Under the pieces are notes generated by a model. It was given only the letters and a program-made list of their open reading frames with translations. It did not search any database and was not told the DNA's origin. Shown in pieces: positions 1 to 9,847 of a stretch of DNA of 64,000 bases. This stretch comes from Aquarana catesbeiana (Eukaryota; Chordata; Amphibia; Anura; Ranidae), in contig NC_133326.1 of the NCBI RefSeq assembly GCF_042186555.1, forward strand, positions 489,819,581-489,883,580. Direction: 5' to 3'. A program made the position numbers and the translations under genes. How positions within the stretch are numbered: the first letter of the stretch is position 1; every line of letters begins with the position of its first letter.

Positions 1-427
1 ACACAGTACACTAACTGTAAATACTGCAGCTGCCTGCCTGTTGTACTAATAGGATCAGAAGAACACCACCAACTTTCTTCAGGTAGCTTGATGTGCACAC
101 TGTGCAGAGGACACAGTACACTAACTGTAAATACTGTAGCTGCCTGCCTGTGGCATTAATTGGATCAGAACAACAGCAATTGTCTTCAGGTAGCAGAGGA
201 CACAGTACACTAACTGTAAATACTGCAGCTGCCTGCCTGTGGTATTAATAGGATGAGAACAACAGCAATTGTCTTTAGGTAGCTTTAGGTGCACACTGTG
301 CAGAGGACACAGTACACTAACTGTAAATACTGCAGCTGTCTGCCTGAGGTATTAATAGGATCAGAACACTTCCAATTTTCTTCAGGTACCTTTAGGTGCA
401 CACTGTGCAGAGGACACAGTACACTAA
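1..427 (-). repeat. hAT-type subterminal tandem array, cut by the window edge
   Basis: The phrase CACAGTACACTAACTGTAAA recurs near 2, 112, 203 and 308, and in part near 416, giving a tandem array of roughly 90-110 bp units. Each unit also carries a conserved GCTGCCTGCC / TAATAGGATCAGAA / TCTTCAGGTAGC core. Read on the minus strand, these cores match the array at 54171-56104 in the intact hAT element. This is therefore probably the subterminal array of a related hAT copy in opposite orientation. The right end stops at the Harbinger terminus at 428, and similar units resume at 5557. Confidence 0.75.
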
Positions 428-1342
428 TGCCCTGTACACATGGTCGGACTTTCCGATGGAATATGTGCGATCGGAGCTTGTTGTCAGAAATTCCGACCGT
501 GTGGGGGCTCCATCGGACTTTTTCCATCAGAATTTCCGACATACAAAGTTTGAGAGCAGGCTATAAAATTTTCCGACAACAAAATCCGTTTGCGTAAATT
601 CCGACCGTGTGTGGACAATTCCGACACTCAAATTGCCACGCATGTTTAGAATAAATAAACTGCTTGGTCTGGTAAAATTAGTAATGGATATAGCACCTTC
701 GTCACCCTGCAATGTTATAAATTGTTTAATGCAGCGCACTCTCTTCTTCTTTATAACGCTAGAAGAATTAAGTTGTTTTGCTGCTCATATTCACATAGAC
801 TTCTCACAAACTTCTTTCTTTATTATTTGTCGTGATTTCATGAATATATTTGTATTCGTCAGATCTAACGAAATTTTTGGGGGTTTTATGTTTTTATAAT
901 TTTGATAATTTGGTGTTTGTTTTTTTAATCAAGATCTCCTGTTTTTGTGAGATTCTTTTTTTTTTTTTTTAGTGATCTCCATAATTATTTTTGTGGGTTT
1001 TTTTGTGTCAAGTTACCACAACACCATTATTATATTGTATTTTTGAATCTCAAGGAGATTGGTTGGCGTTGGTGTCCCTTGTTAATTTCACATTGTATTT
1101 TAGAAATGTACCTGCCTACTCACAAACAAACTGTCCTTTTTGAAGGAAAACACACAGGCAAGTATTTGTGAAAATAAATATCCATTTATTCTGGGTCATA
1201 ACAAAATAAGGAGGAAGGCAACGCTGCGTAAACTGGTGAAATTTGCAAAGCCTTTGTACCCCAGGGCACACATCAAAAATTTTACATTCAAAATTGGTGG
1301 CCTAAGGAGTCCATATAATAGTGAGCTTAATCCAGTCCAGGA

Positions 1343-1941
1343 CTAAAAGGGATCAGGAACAGCAGCAGATAACATATATGTCCCTAGGCTGTGGTCATAC
1401 AAGAGCCTGCGTCTTTTGCCAGACCAGACTGAACCCAGGGTCATCACTCTCTGGTCTTCCTTAGATGCTTCCTTCCAGGCTGTGGCTCTGGTGTTGTGTG
1501 GCAGGAGGTGAAGGAGGAGGAGGACCTGGAGGAGGAGGAGGAGGACCATGGTTGAACTCACAAACGTGGCTTTGGCTTGTGAGTTGGCCCCTCAACCCTT
1601 ATTTAGGGCTTGGAAGATGAGATACTCCCATATTAGGCGTTGGCCCTCCTCCATTACAGCCATTTGCAGGCTGTAATATAGGCAAAGTCCTCTTGAACAC
1701 TGTGGGGGGTTCTGAGGGCCGCAGTAGCCTTCATAAATAGGCCAATTTCTGCCTCCTTCACGTTACTCATCTTCCTGCCACTTTTTTGTGAAAGGCGGAG
1801 GGGAGGGACCTGGGTATTGGGCAGGCTACTGGGCCCGGCCACCTCCTGGCTGCCACTTACCTCCGCCACCTCCTGGCTGAGACTTTCCTGTGTATGAAAA
1901 AGGGACATCGTTTTAGTTTTTGGTTCATCAATCACACACAA
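1343..1941 (-). pseudogene. Possible Harbinger accessory-protein remnant
   Basis: Two minus-strand open segments (1941-1654 and 1561-1343) appear to belong to one frame-shifted coding region. The first has a serine/glutamate-rich leader, then a basic patch (SGRKMSNVKEAEIGLF) and a helical-looking tail ending ITACKW. A change of frame near 1660 continues as QMAVMEEGQRLIWEYLIFQ, and the second segment is leucine- and proline-rich. The layout of a basic patch followed by an alpha-helical tail suits the C-terminal half of a Harbinger Myb/SANT-type partner protein. No domain is diagnostic, and it may come from a separate insertion. Confidence 0.3.
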
Positions 1942-2159
1942 TTTTCATCTCATGACTGTTGCAAATTGAATGTTAATAATGTTAATAAATAGAAAGCTTG
2001 CACAAAACAGGTAAGTATTCAAGCTTTACAAAGGACAAAAAAATGTCTTCTGCTTGGAACTCTGCCAAAACAGACAATTGTACCCCACTTCCAAGCAATG
2101 TTTCATATTACTATTTCTGCCATCAAATATCTGTGTGCTAAGTATACCTATTTTTGTTC

Positions 2160-2549
2160 ACATAGGGGAGAAAAAACTCGGAGGACACCACTCATCAGAG
2201 GAGACCACGGACCCCCCACCTCAGGAAGAAGGGGAAATCCCCCAAACCCAACCAGAGGAGGAGGAGGGAGACATGGTAGAAATTGTCACCACAACAGGTG
2301 AGTGTCTGCGACCACAGCTTCAGGTAAGAGATAGATGCCTGCATATTTATAATACAGGGTGTTTTTTTTTGTTTTTTTGTAAGTGATCGGGATGTTGTGG
2401 AAGAGGAATGTCATTTCACCAGTGAAAGTGCCCAGATCCTCATCGGGGAGATAATGGGGTGTAATAGAGATTTAGAAAACCTAAAGCAAAACATCAATGA
2501 TGTTCAAAACAAAATGAAGAACATCATTGATGTTTTAGGGGGAATCTAA
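2160..2549 (+). pseudogene. Possible C-terminus of a Harbinger Myb-like partner protein
   Basis: An acidic, proline-rich stretch (SSEETTDPPPQEEGEIP, then EEEEGD) is open to about 2297, where CAG is followed by GTGAGT, a good splice donor. After a T-rich tract ending GTAAG at 2383, a second open stretch reads DRDVVEEECHFTSESAQI, then a heptad-like helix (NLKQNINDVQNKMKNIID), and stops with TAA at 2547-2549. An acidic region plus a terminal coiled coil is typical of the Myb-like protein that escorts Harbinger transposase. With these exact splice sites the frames differ by one base, so the copy is probably dead. It converges on the transposase fragment at 3873-4406. Confidence 0.4.
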
Positions 2550-2616
2550 AACACCCAGAAATCCCTAAATTTATTCTCTTTTTTGTGACAAAAATTTTTT
2601 ACGTATGTTAAAAGAC

Positions 2617-3004
2617 AAATTTAGAAGATGCACACAGTGGGGTAGATTTACTAAGGCTGTTGCACTCAGAATCTGGTGCAGCTGTGCATGGTAGCCAATC
2701 AGCTTCTAACTTCAGCTTGTTCAACTAAGCTTCGGCGATGAAACCTGGAAGCTGATTGGTTTCTGTTCAGAAGTGAGCCTGATTTTGCACTCTCCAGCTT
2801 TAGTAAATAAACCCCAGTGTGTCAACATGTGCTATCTGCCATCACGGGAGATCAATGTACGCATTTTGTGGGTGCAACCCCTTCCTCAATAATAAAGTAG
2901 CTGAGAGGAAGGGGTCGCACCCACAAAACACATCCATTGATCCCCCATGATGGCAGCTAGCACATGTTGACATTAGGCAATTTGTGTGCATCTTCTAAAT
3001 TTGG
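2617..3004. repeat. Foldback element, left arm split by a MITE
   Basis: Outer arms AAATTTAGAAGATGCACACA (about 2619-2638) and its complement (about 2984-3003) pair. Pairing continues inward from TGTCAACATGTGC at 2821 with GCACATGTTGACA at 2961-2973, and through CACCC/GGGTG and the GAAGGGGT words around a short loop near 2895. Removing the MITE at 2639-2815 restores the left arm. The arms are imperfect, so the foldback is not recent. Confidence 0.6.
2639..2815. mobile_element. Small MITE, GGGGTAGATTTACTAA family
   Basis: The terminal inverted repeats GGGGTAGATTTACTAA and TTAGTAAATAAACCCC flank about 177 bp that includes CCAATCAGCTTC and GAAGCTGATTGG words. A relative lies at 62855-63029. It interrupts the left arm of the foldback at 2617-3004 and is therefore younger than it. 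It has no coding capacity. Confidence 0.6.
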
Positions 3005-3355
3005 CTTTTACAGGGGTGATATCACCCCATCTGCTGAAAGCAATATCAAACACAGTTTGTACATACTCATGTCTGATATTGCCTTCACTTTATAAAAGTT
3101 GAACTTTGTAAGTTCCAGAGTTGTGTACTGTTTGGGGTTTAAACATGCCTGTTTTAACTTAAAAAGCAATTTCTACTTAATGTGACCTAAAAAAATGTTA
3201 TACAACAAACATGTTGGTTTGTTCAAAAGCCCTTTTATAAACGCACATGTGATTGTGCTTTGATTAAAAAGATTGATAATCAACAATGTGTGGCTTCTTC
3301 TTTCAATGCTCAAAAGCATTTTTTGTTGTAAAGTTGGTGTTTTCATTGATAATGT

Positions 3356-3462
3356 GGGTTATTTACTAAAGGCAAATCCACTTTGCACTACAAGTGCAGT
3401 GTCAGTGCAGTCTCAATTGCACTTGTAATGCAAAGTGTAGTTTCCTTTAGTAAATAACACCC
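3356..3462. mobile_element. Short MITE, GGGTTATTTACTAAAGGCAAA family
   Basis: A 107-bp near-palindrome. GGGTTATTTACTAAAGGCAA pairs with CCTTTAGTAAATAACACCC, and the inner words CACTTTGCACTACAAGTGCA and TGCACTTGTAATGCAAAGTG pair. Longer relatives with the same termini are at 26450-26670 and 28077-28386. Confidence 0.6.
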
Positions 3463-3872
3463 AACAGTGCTTTCTGATTTTACACAATCACGCCATTTTC
3501 ATGACTCCCCAAATTTCGGTCATGGTGTTGAAAATTATTCATATTTTTGTCAGTAATGCATTACATACATTAACAAAAAAAACAAGGTGTGTGTATAGCA
3601 GACCCACAACATAATAATAATAGTTAGCCGAAGAAGAGATTGTCACCTCATGTGTCACCGAAATTTCGTTTGCACTGTTGAAGAAAAAGGCCAAAAGATT
3701 AGAACATTAATAAAACATAACCGAGGAGACAGCTAAAAGAAAGCCAAGCAGTAAATCAAAGCAAATATTTGTTCAGTTTCAAATATATTTTTATTTTAAA
3801 AATGACTCAGACATTGTCTGGCATATCGATGGCCCCCCTACCCGCAAAGTATTCCATGTATCTTATACGGAC

Positions 3873-4406
3873 CTAGCGGGCACTCTGGGGGGGCAAGCCA
3901 GGACGGCCAGTTTCAAGCGTCTTCAGGGTTGGTTCATTAATATGAATTCCGGCCTCAGGCCCAACTGAGGCAGCATAGTTTAAAGAATTTCTCCTTAAAA
4001 AGTTGTGGAGAACACAGCAACACAGGATGATATGATTGAGTTTATATCCCGCCATGTGTATCGGTGTAAGAAATAGACGGAACCGGCTGGCCATTATTCC
4101 AAACATATTCTCCACCACTCTTCTGGCTCTGGCCAGACGGTAATTAAAAACCCTCTGGTCCGGGGTGAGGGTCCTCATAGGGAATGGCCGCATAAGATGG
4201 TCCCCCAGCGCAAACGCTTCATCCGCAACGAAGACGAATGGGAGTCCTTCCGCATTGTCTTCTGGAGGTGGCAAGCCCAAGCTGCCATTCTGGAGACGCC
4301 AGTAGAACTCGGTCTGTGCGATGACTCCACCATCCGACATCCGCCCATTCTTCCCCACATCCACATACAGAAACTCGTAAGTAGCCGACACCACCGCCAA
4401 CATCAC
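3873..4406 (-). pseudogene. Harbinger transposase catalytic domain, N-terminus lost
   Basis: The 177-residue minus-strand frame carries the Harbinger (DDE_Tnp_4 / HARBI1-like) core. YVDVGKNGRMSDGG near residue 14 holds the first catalytic Asp, FVFVADEAFALGDHLMRP near residue 58 the second, and NYRLARARRVVENMFG near residue 88 the Glu. A CCCVLHNFLRR helix follows near residue 129. Full-length proteins are usually about 350 residues, so the N-terminal half with its helix-turn-helix is missing. The upstream DNA is replaced at 4446 by a different element, which explains the loss. The three acidic residues survive, so decay in the remaining part is modest. The ATG is only the first Met in the fragment, not the native start. 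Confidence 0.8.
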
Positions 4407-4445
4407 AATACTATTAAACCCCTTGTAATTATAATAGTATAAGAA

Positions 4446-5556
4446 AGAAAAAACTGCGCTAGAAACCTATATAATAAAGCAGCAGCTATCAGTGGTGTAA
4501 ACACTACAAACAAATACAAAATAGAAATGCCGCGCTTAAAATATGATACATAAATAGATAATAAACTCTGTGAGAAAAATTCTTAGTGATATGAAACTAA
4601 TTAAAGTCCAAAAAAAGAAAATCTCAGAAAAATTCAACTGTCCAATTAGTAGCACTCTGTGATTGAATGAAGCAAAATGTATTCCCAACTGATGAATGGC
4701 ATGCTTACCGGATAGCAAGCTAAATCGAGCAGGTGGCTTAAAACCCAGCCTGGGCCTTTTTAAAACCGGTCACAGTGGGGTATAGCAATTTTCACTCACG
4801 TTGAATTAGCGTTAAGTCCACGGAAAATTAACCCAAAAAATAAAGTGATAACATAGCGTAATACTGACATATGAATTGATAGAAAAAAATTAAAAAGAGT
4901 GACACTCACATAGTGAGAGAGATATACATTTCATATATTAAACACCCAGTGAAAAAATTATATCTCGGATAGCAGCAGATGCCACATGAAAGGCCTCCTT
5001 ACCAGATAACAAATATTTAGTGCAAATCATGCGGGTATGTGAATTCTCTGCCAGTGAAGAAAACAGTAAGTACACCAACACCACACGGGGAGCCTGCTTA
5101 CCAGATGGTAAATAACAAATAGTGAATCCTGTAGTCGTATGAAATATCAACTGAATTTCTACCAGTGAAGGTTAATAAGTGCACCAGCACCGCATAAAAA
5201 GCCTGCTTACCAGATGCCAGACTTCAGTGGGCAAATATCTTATCAACCGGATGAATGACCAACTATATAGAAAAACATTGTGGATGATCCATCTCCGCAG
5301 TCATACCAAAGACTCCACAATTCACATGGTGCAATTAGGAAATTCCAGAAAAGATGGAATAATGGGAAAATAGTGTGATACCATATAAACTAGTTTATTA
5401 AAAAAAGAAATAACACTTACAAACAATCTTGGTTAGAGAGCGAAAAGATAAAAACGATGCCGGCCGGCAACGAACTCCTGTCCTCCTCAATGGGGCACGT
5501 ACCTCCCAGACGCGTTTCGTCATAAGGTGACGTTTTCAATAGGGAACGTTCCCCAT
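4446..5556 (-). mobile_element. Ribozyme-bearing PLE-type non-autonomous element (full copy)
   Basis: About 1.1 kb starting (plus strand) AAAAAACTGCGCTAGAAACC and ending just past a hammerhead-type motif at 5495-5555. Its first 441 bp are almost identical to 6191-6629. The shared end is the left one and the truncated copy lacks the right part. If transcription is on the minus strand, the right end is 5' and the second copy is 5'-truncated, as expected for reverse transcription primed at the target. No protein is recognised. Assignment to Penelope-like elements rests only on the ribozyme motif and the truncation pattern. Confidence 0.45.
5495..5555 (-). ncRNA. Hammerhead-ribozyme-like motif, degenerate core
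   Basis: On the minus strand, GTCA-CCTTA-TGAC forms stem II and is followed by GAAACGCGTC, the canonical 3' core with a minimal stem III and a GUC cleavage site at 5509-5518. The 5' core should read CUGANGA but is TTGAAAA (5533-5539), with two substitutions and one extra base before stem II. Hammerheads with very short stem III are known from Penelope-like elements. This copy is probably inactive. Confidence 0.45.
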
Positions 5557-5925
5557 TAGCATTAATAGGATCAGAACAACAGCAATTGTCTTCAGGTAGC
5601 TTTAGGTGCACACTGTGCAGAGGACACAGTACAATAACTGTAAATACAGCAGCTGCCTGCCTGTGGTACTAATAGGATCAGAAGAACACCATCAATTTTC
5701 TTCAGGTAGCTTTAGGTGCACACTGTGCAGAGGACACAGTACACTAACTGTAAATACTGTAGCTGCCTGCCTGTGGTACTAATAGGATCAGAAGAACACC
5801 AGCAATTTTCTTAAGGTAGCTTTAGGTGCACACTGTGCAAAGGACACAGTACACTAACTGTAAATACTGTAAAAACACCTGCCTGCCTGTCAGTAGGAAG
5901 AGAATAACAGGAACGGATCTAGCTA
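5557..5925 (-). repeat. hAT-type tandem array, second block
   Basis: Units with TAATAGGATCAGAAGAACACC, TTTAGGTGCACACTGTGCA and ACACAGTACACTAACTG resume immediately after the ribozyme-bearing element and continue to the word AACAGGAACGGATCTAGC. That word is the reverse complement of the GATCCGTTCCTGTTAT word in the hAT array at 54.2-55.9 kb. It is probably the continuation of the array at 1-427, separated by the insertions between. Confidence 0.65.
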
Positions 5926-5936
5926 AACTCAATATA

Positions 5937-6005
<69 letters not shown>

Positions 6006-6190
6006 GCTTTCTTTTGGTGGTATTTGATCACCTCTGCGGTTTTTATTTTTTGCGAAACAAATAAAAAAAGACCGAAAATTAAAAAAAAAATTAAAGTTTT
6101 GCTTTTGTTTCTGTTTAAAAATTTTGTAAATAAGTAAGTTTTCTCTTTCACTGATGGGCACTGTTAAGGCTGCACTGACAGGCACTGATA
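5926..6190. repeat. ~265-bp direct repeat, left copy
   Basis: The block from ATCTAGCTAAACTCAATATA through a TA tract to CTGACAGGCACTGATA is repeated almost identically at 6630-6896. The two copies flank a 439-bp 5'-truncated element. The block begins inside a hAT-array word (ATCTAGCT) and runs into piggyBac-like sequence, so an older junction was duplicated with it. Confidence 0.8.
5941..5998. repeat. (TA)n microsatellite
   Basis: An uninterrupted run of about 29 TA dinucleotides. The same tract recurs in the duplicated copy at about 6655-6711. The isoleucine/tyrosine open frames across it are artefacts. Confidence 0.95.
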
Positions 6191-6629
6191 AAAAACTGCG
6201 CTAGAAACCTATATAATAAAGCAGCAGCTATCAGTGGTGTAAACACTACAAACAAATACAAAATAGAAATGCCGCGCTTAAAATATGATACATAAATAGA
6301 TAATAAACTCTGTGAGAAAAATTCTTAGTGATATGAAACTAATTAAAGTCCAAAAAAAGAAAATCTCAGAAAAATTCAACTGTCCAATTAGTAGCACTCT
6401 GTGATTGAATGAAGCAAAATGTATTCCCAACTGATGAATGGCATGCTTACCGGATAGCAAGCCAAATCGAGCAGGTGGCTTAAAACCCAGCCTGGGCCTT
6501 TTTAAAACCGGTCACAGTGGGGTATAGCAATTTTCACTCACGTTGAATTAGCGTTAAGTCCACGGAAAATTAACCCAAAAAATAAAGTGATAACATAGCG
6601 TAATACTGACATATGAATTGATAGAAAAA
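6191..6629 (-). mobile_element. 5'-truncated copy of the 4446-5556 element
   Basis: It starts AAAAACTGCGCTAGAAACC and matches 4449-4889 with very few differences (for example CTAAATCG versus CCAAATCG), then stops at GATAGAAAAAAAT. It lacks the ribozyme end. Flanking direct repeats of about 265 bp suggest either an unusually long target duplication or a template-switch event. Confidence 0.7.
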
Positions 6630-6650
6630 AATCTAGCTAAACTCAATATA

Positions 6651-6717
<67 letters not shown>

Positions 6718-6896
6718 GCTTTCTTTTGGTGGTATTTGATCACCTCTGCGGTTTTTATTTTTTGCGAAACAAATAAAAAAAGACCGAAAATTAAAAAAAA
6801 AATTAAAGTTTTGCTTTTGTTTCTGTTTAAAAATTTTGTAAATAAGTAAGTTTTCTCTTTCACTGATGGGCACTGTTAAGGCTGCACTGACAGGCA
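6630..6896. repeat. ~265-bp direct repeat, right copy
   Basis: Second copy of the 5926-6190 block, including its TA microsatellite (about 6655-6711). The two copies differ mainly in TA-tract length, so the duplication is recent. Confidence 0.8.
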
Positions 6897-7395
6897 CTGA
6901 TAAGGCGGCAGCGATGAGGTGGCACCAATGAGTGGGCACTGACGGGCACTGACCATGGGCATTGATATGCGGCACTGATGGGCACTGGTAGGCGGCACTG
7001 ATGGGTGGCACTGATATGCAGCACTGATGGGCATTGATAGGCGGCATTGATGGGCACTCATGGGTGGCACTGGGTGGCACTGGTGGGCACTGATGGGCAC
7101 TGATGGGCGACACTGATGGGCACTGAAAGGCTGCAAAGATGGGTTCTTATGGGTGGCACTGATGGGCACTGATAGGCGGCACTGCTAGGCACTGATGGGC
7201 ACTGATAGGCGGCACTGATGGGCACTTATGGGCACTGATACGTGGCACTGATGGGCACTGATACGTGGCATTGATACACGGCACTGATAGTGCCACCAGT
7301 GCCATCCCTGTTGGCACTGGCAGCGCTAGGCATTGGAGTGGGCACTGATTGTCAGCTGTCTGGGCATTGATTGGCAGCTGCCTTTGCACTGATTA
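6870..7395. repeat. GGCACTGATGGGCACTGAT minisatellite
   Basis: About 520 bp of degenerate tandem units built from GGCACTGAT and GGGCACTGATAGGCGGCACT. All minus-strand frames across it are rich in Pro, Ser, His and Cys purely because of the repeat. It lies in the piggyBac-like element ending at 7697. Confidence 0.9.
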
Positions 7396-7399
7396 GTAT

Positions 7400-7690
7400 T
7401 TCCCTGGGGGTCTAGGGGGCATACCTGGTGGTCCAGTTTGACTGGTTTCCCTGGTGGTCCTGGGCGGCTTCCCTGGTGGTCCTGGATGGCTTCCCTGGTG
7501 GTCCTGGGTAGGATCCGAGGGGGGGCTGTGCTTATAAATAATCAGCACAGACCCCCCCTGTCAGGAGAGCAGCCGATCGGCTCTCCTCTACTCGCGTCTG
7601 TCAGACGCGAGTGAGGAAAAGCCGATCACCAGCTCTTCCTATTGACATCGTGATCAGCCGCCGTCATTCTGCTATATGGCGGGCGGCAAG
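7400..7690. other. GC-rich 3' portion of the piggyBac-like element
   Basis: It contains several repeats of TTCCCTGGTGGTCCTGG, a short inverted repeat around ACTCGCGTCTGTCAGACGCGAGT (7590-7612), and the CCGATCGGCT words often seen near these element ends. No gene is seen. Confidence 0.4.
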
Positions 7691-7739
7691 TGGTTAAGTG
7701 CCCAGTTGTCAACTGCGTAATGTAGAAAATTGTAAAATA

Positions 7740-8510
7740 ATTAATTTGGGTGGCAAAAATATGAATGCAATCTACTCAATAGGGGGTGAACCTCCGGGGG
7801 AATCTAGGATGGAAAAGGACCTAGGGGTCCTAGAAGATGGCTCAGCAATGGCATGCAATGCCAAGCTGCTGCTAACAAAGCAAACAGAATATTGGCATGC
7901 ATTAAAAAGGGGATTAACTCAGGGATAAAGCAATAATTCTCCTACTCTACAAGACTTTGGTCCGCCCTCACCTTGAATATGCTGTCCAGTTCTGGGCACC
8001 AGTCTTCAGGAAGGATGTGCTGGAAATGGAGCGAGTACAGAGAAGGGCAACAAGGCTAATAAAGGGTCTGGAGGATATTAGTTATGAAGAAAGGTTGTGA
8101 GCACTGAACTTATTCTCTCTGAAGAAGAGGGACTTGAGAGGGGAAATTATTGCCATTTACAAATACCATACTGGTGACCCTACAATAGGGATAAAACTTT
8201 TTTGCAGAAGGGAGTTTAATAAGACACGTGGTCACTCACAAAAATTAGAAGAAAAGAGGTTTAACCTTAAACTGCGTAGAGGTTTCTTTACTGTAAGAGC
8301 GGCAAGGATGTGGAATTCCCTTCCACAGACAGTGGTTTCAGCGGGGGGCAACAATATTTTCAAAAAACTATTAGATAAGCACCTGAACGACCGCAACATA
8401 CAGGGATATACATACTGACATATAATCACACACATAGGTTGGACTTGATGGACTTGATGGACTTGTGTCTTTTTTCAACCTCACCTAATATGTAACTATG
8501 CAACTGACTG
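7740..8510 (+). pseudogene. CR1 LINE reverse transcriptase C-terminus and 3' end
   Basis: Frame-shifted plus-strand segments reproduce the C-terminal part of CR1 ORF2. KDLGVLEDGS is followed by LVRPHLEYAVQFWAPVF, ERVQRRATRLIKGLED, LFSLKKRDLRGEIIAIYKY, and the tail RRGFFTVRAARMWNSLPQTV. A stop follows at 8418. After it come GGACTTGATG repeats (8441-8466) and TTTTTTCAACCTCACCTAATATG, a common vertebrate CR1 3' end. In CR1 this protein reverse-transcribes the element RNA at the nicked target. The palm with its catalytic Asp residues lies upstream and is absent. There is an in-frame stop near 7927 and a second frame change near 8100, so the copy is dead. Confidence 0.85.
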
Positions 8511-8845
8511 GCTCCTTCAGGTACTGCTTGCATTAAAAATAAAATACTGATACTGATGTATTAATAAAAATAGAACTGCACTGATTTATGGCTTATATGG
8601 TGTGTCTAGAGGTCAGATTTGCTCAAATGTAAACCTGCTAATAATATTTAACAGAGTGGCTTCAAAATGTACTCCATTTTAAATGGAATACAGCAGGGGT
8701 TGGTTCTGCGCAGAATCTTTATTGCAGAGGACTGTGGTTAGGGGATTTCTCATCTTTCCCATCCCATGTCTCAGGTCAACCATAGCTTTTTGTCCAAGCT
8801 GTCATTACCAAATGTCAAGTTTATGAAGGTATTGGATCTTTAGCT

Positions 8846-9327
8846 TTAAAGCAGATGTAAACTCTTACCAAATAACATTTAGTTTGCTAGAGCACTATGT
8901 ATTGTAAATCGCTGACTTAGTGATATTAAAGGCTAAGATTTTATGTTTTAAAAATAACAAACGTTATACTTACCTGCTCTGTGCAGTGTTTTTTCCTCCT
9001 CTTCTCACCAGCACTCCTGACCCCTCCCTCCTGCCGAGTGACCCCAGAACAAGTCGCTGCTCTGCAAGTTCATTCATACACAGAGCCGCAGCTGGGCCCC
9101 GCCTCCTCTCTCTCTTTATTGGCTCACTGGCTGTAATTGCCAGTGGCTCCCGCTGCTGCCTCAGCCAATGAGGAGGAGAGTCCCTAGACAGCCGAGGCTC
9201 TCGTGTACATCGCTGGATCGCGATGGGTCTCAGGTAAGTATTAGGGGGATACTGCACATAGAATGTCTTTTACTTTCATGCACAGAATGCATGAAAGTAA
9301 AAAAACCTGGAGACTTTATAACTTTAA
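8846..9327. mobile_element. TTAA-flanked MITE (TTAAAG family)
   Basis: The left end TTAAAGCAGATGTAAACTC and right end CTTTAA share TTAAAG termini with TTAA at each side, typical of piggyBac-type target sites. The interior contains TATACTTACCTGCTCTGTGCA, nearly repeated at 53153-53173. Relatives are at 28545-29048, 38014-38527 and 53072-53602. Non-coding. Confidence 0.5.
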
Positions 9328-9847
9328 TAAAGCACTTGTTTTTGCTTTTTTAAACCTTTGTTGCCTTTCACTGCTGAATTCCTATAGCCACTTCCTGCCC
9401 TATTTGTAGTCTCCATATCCATGTGCCAGAGTGACAAAACAGTAGCATATCTGGGAGATAGTGACAGGGTTGTCACCATAGAACTGAAAGTGCCTGAACA
9501 AGGATCTTCATGGCAGAATTCCTAGGTATTATTTTAATGAATGCTGCAATTTAAATGATAAAATAATGACTGCAGGATTTTAATGGGCACTCCTAATGGT
9601 GACTGCCTTGTAGCTGTACCCAAAAACTCACTGACTTCCACTGACTGCGACAGACAGATTTCAGTATACTTTGCTTACAATTTATTGGTGCATTTGTCTT
9701 AGGGAGATAAGGTTAGAGGTACAGGAAAATTGGGCCTTAGGTGGTGGTGGTGGTGCCCCAAACCAAAAATATTGTTGGAAGCTAGCATCATCAAGATTGA
9801 GGAGGAATAGGATAGGCAGAATAGACAGTTTTCAAGGGATCCCACAT

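Larger units (their letters stand above)
428..4445. mobile_element. Harbinger (PIF) DNA transposon, right end missing
   Basis: The left end follows TAA with TGCCCTGTACACA, then a subterminal region (430-640) full of the palindromic word TTCCGAC and its complement. The same terminus and subterminal words occur in the MITE at 43344-43970. The interior holds a Harbinger transposase catalytic domain on the minus strand (3873-4406) and convergent remnants of an accessory protein. Harbinger elements normally encode a DDE transposase and a Myb-like DNA-binding partner and duplicate a 3-bp TWA target. The right part, including the transposase N-terminus and terminal repeat, is replaced at 4446 by another element. 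Nested in it are a foldback (2617-3004) and small MITEs. Confidence 0.65.
5926..7697. mobile_element. piggyBac-like non-autonomous element, right portion
   Basis: The stretch CTTTCTTTTGGTGGTATTTG with the following CTCTGCGG and poly-A/T region is shared with piggyBac-type elements at about 15.2, 22.6 and 47.0 kb in this window. The right end, GGCAAGTGGTTAA at 7686-7697, is the reverse complement of the TTAACCACTTGCC terminus seen at 39998. The left terminus is absent. The element is split by the insertion at 6191-6629 with its duplicated flanks, and contains a minisatellite at 6870-7395. Confidence 0.55.

Noticed and set aside
5822..6863. Isoleucine/tyrosine-repeat open frames
   Set aside because: Translation of a (TA)n microsatellite in the duplicated block.
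6643..7389. Pro/Ser/His/Cys-rich minus-strand frames resembling a secreted repeat protein
   Set aside because: Produced by the GGCACTGATGGGCACTGAT minisatellite; no signal peptide or conserved start.
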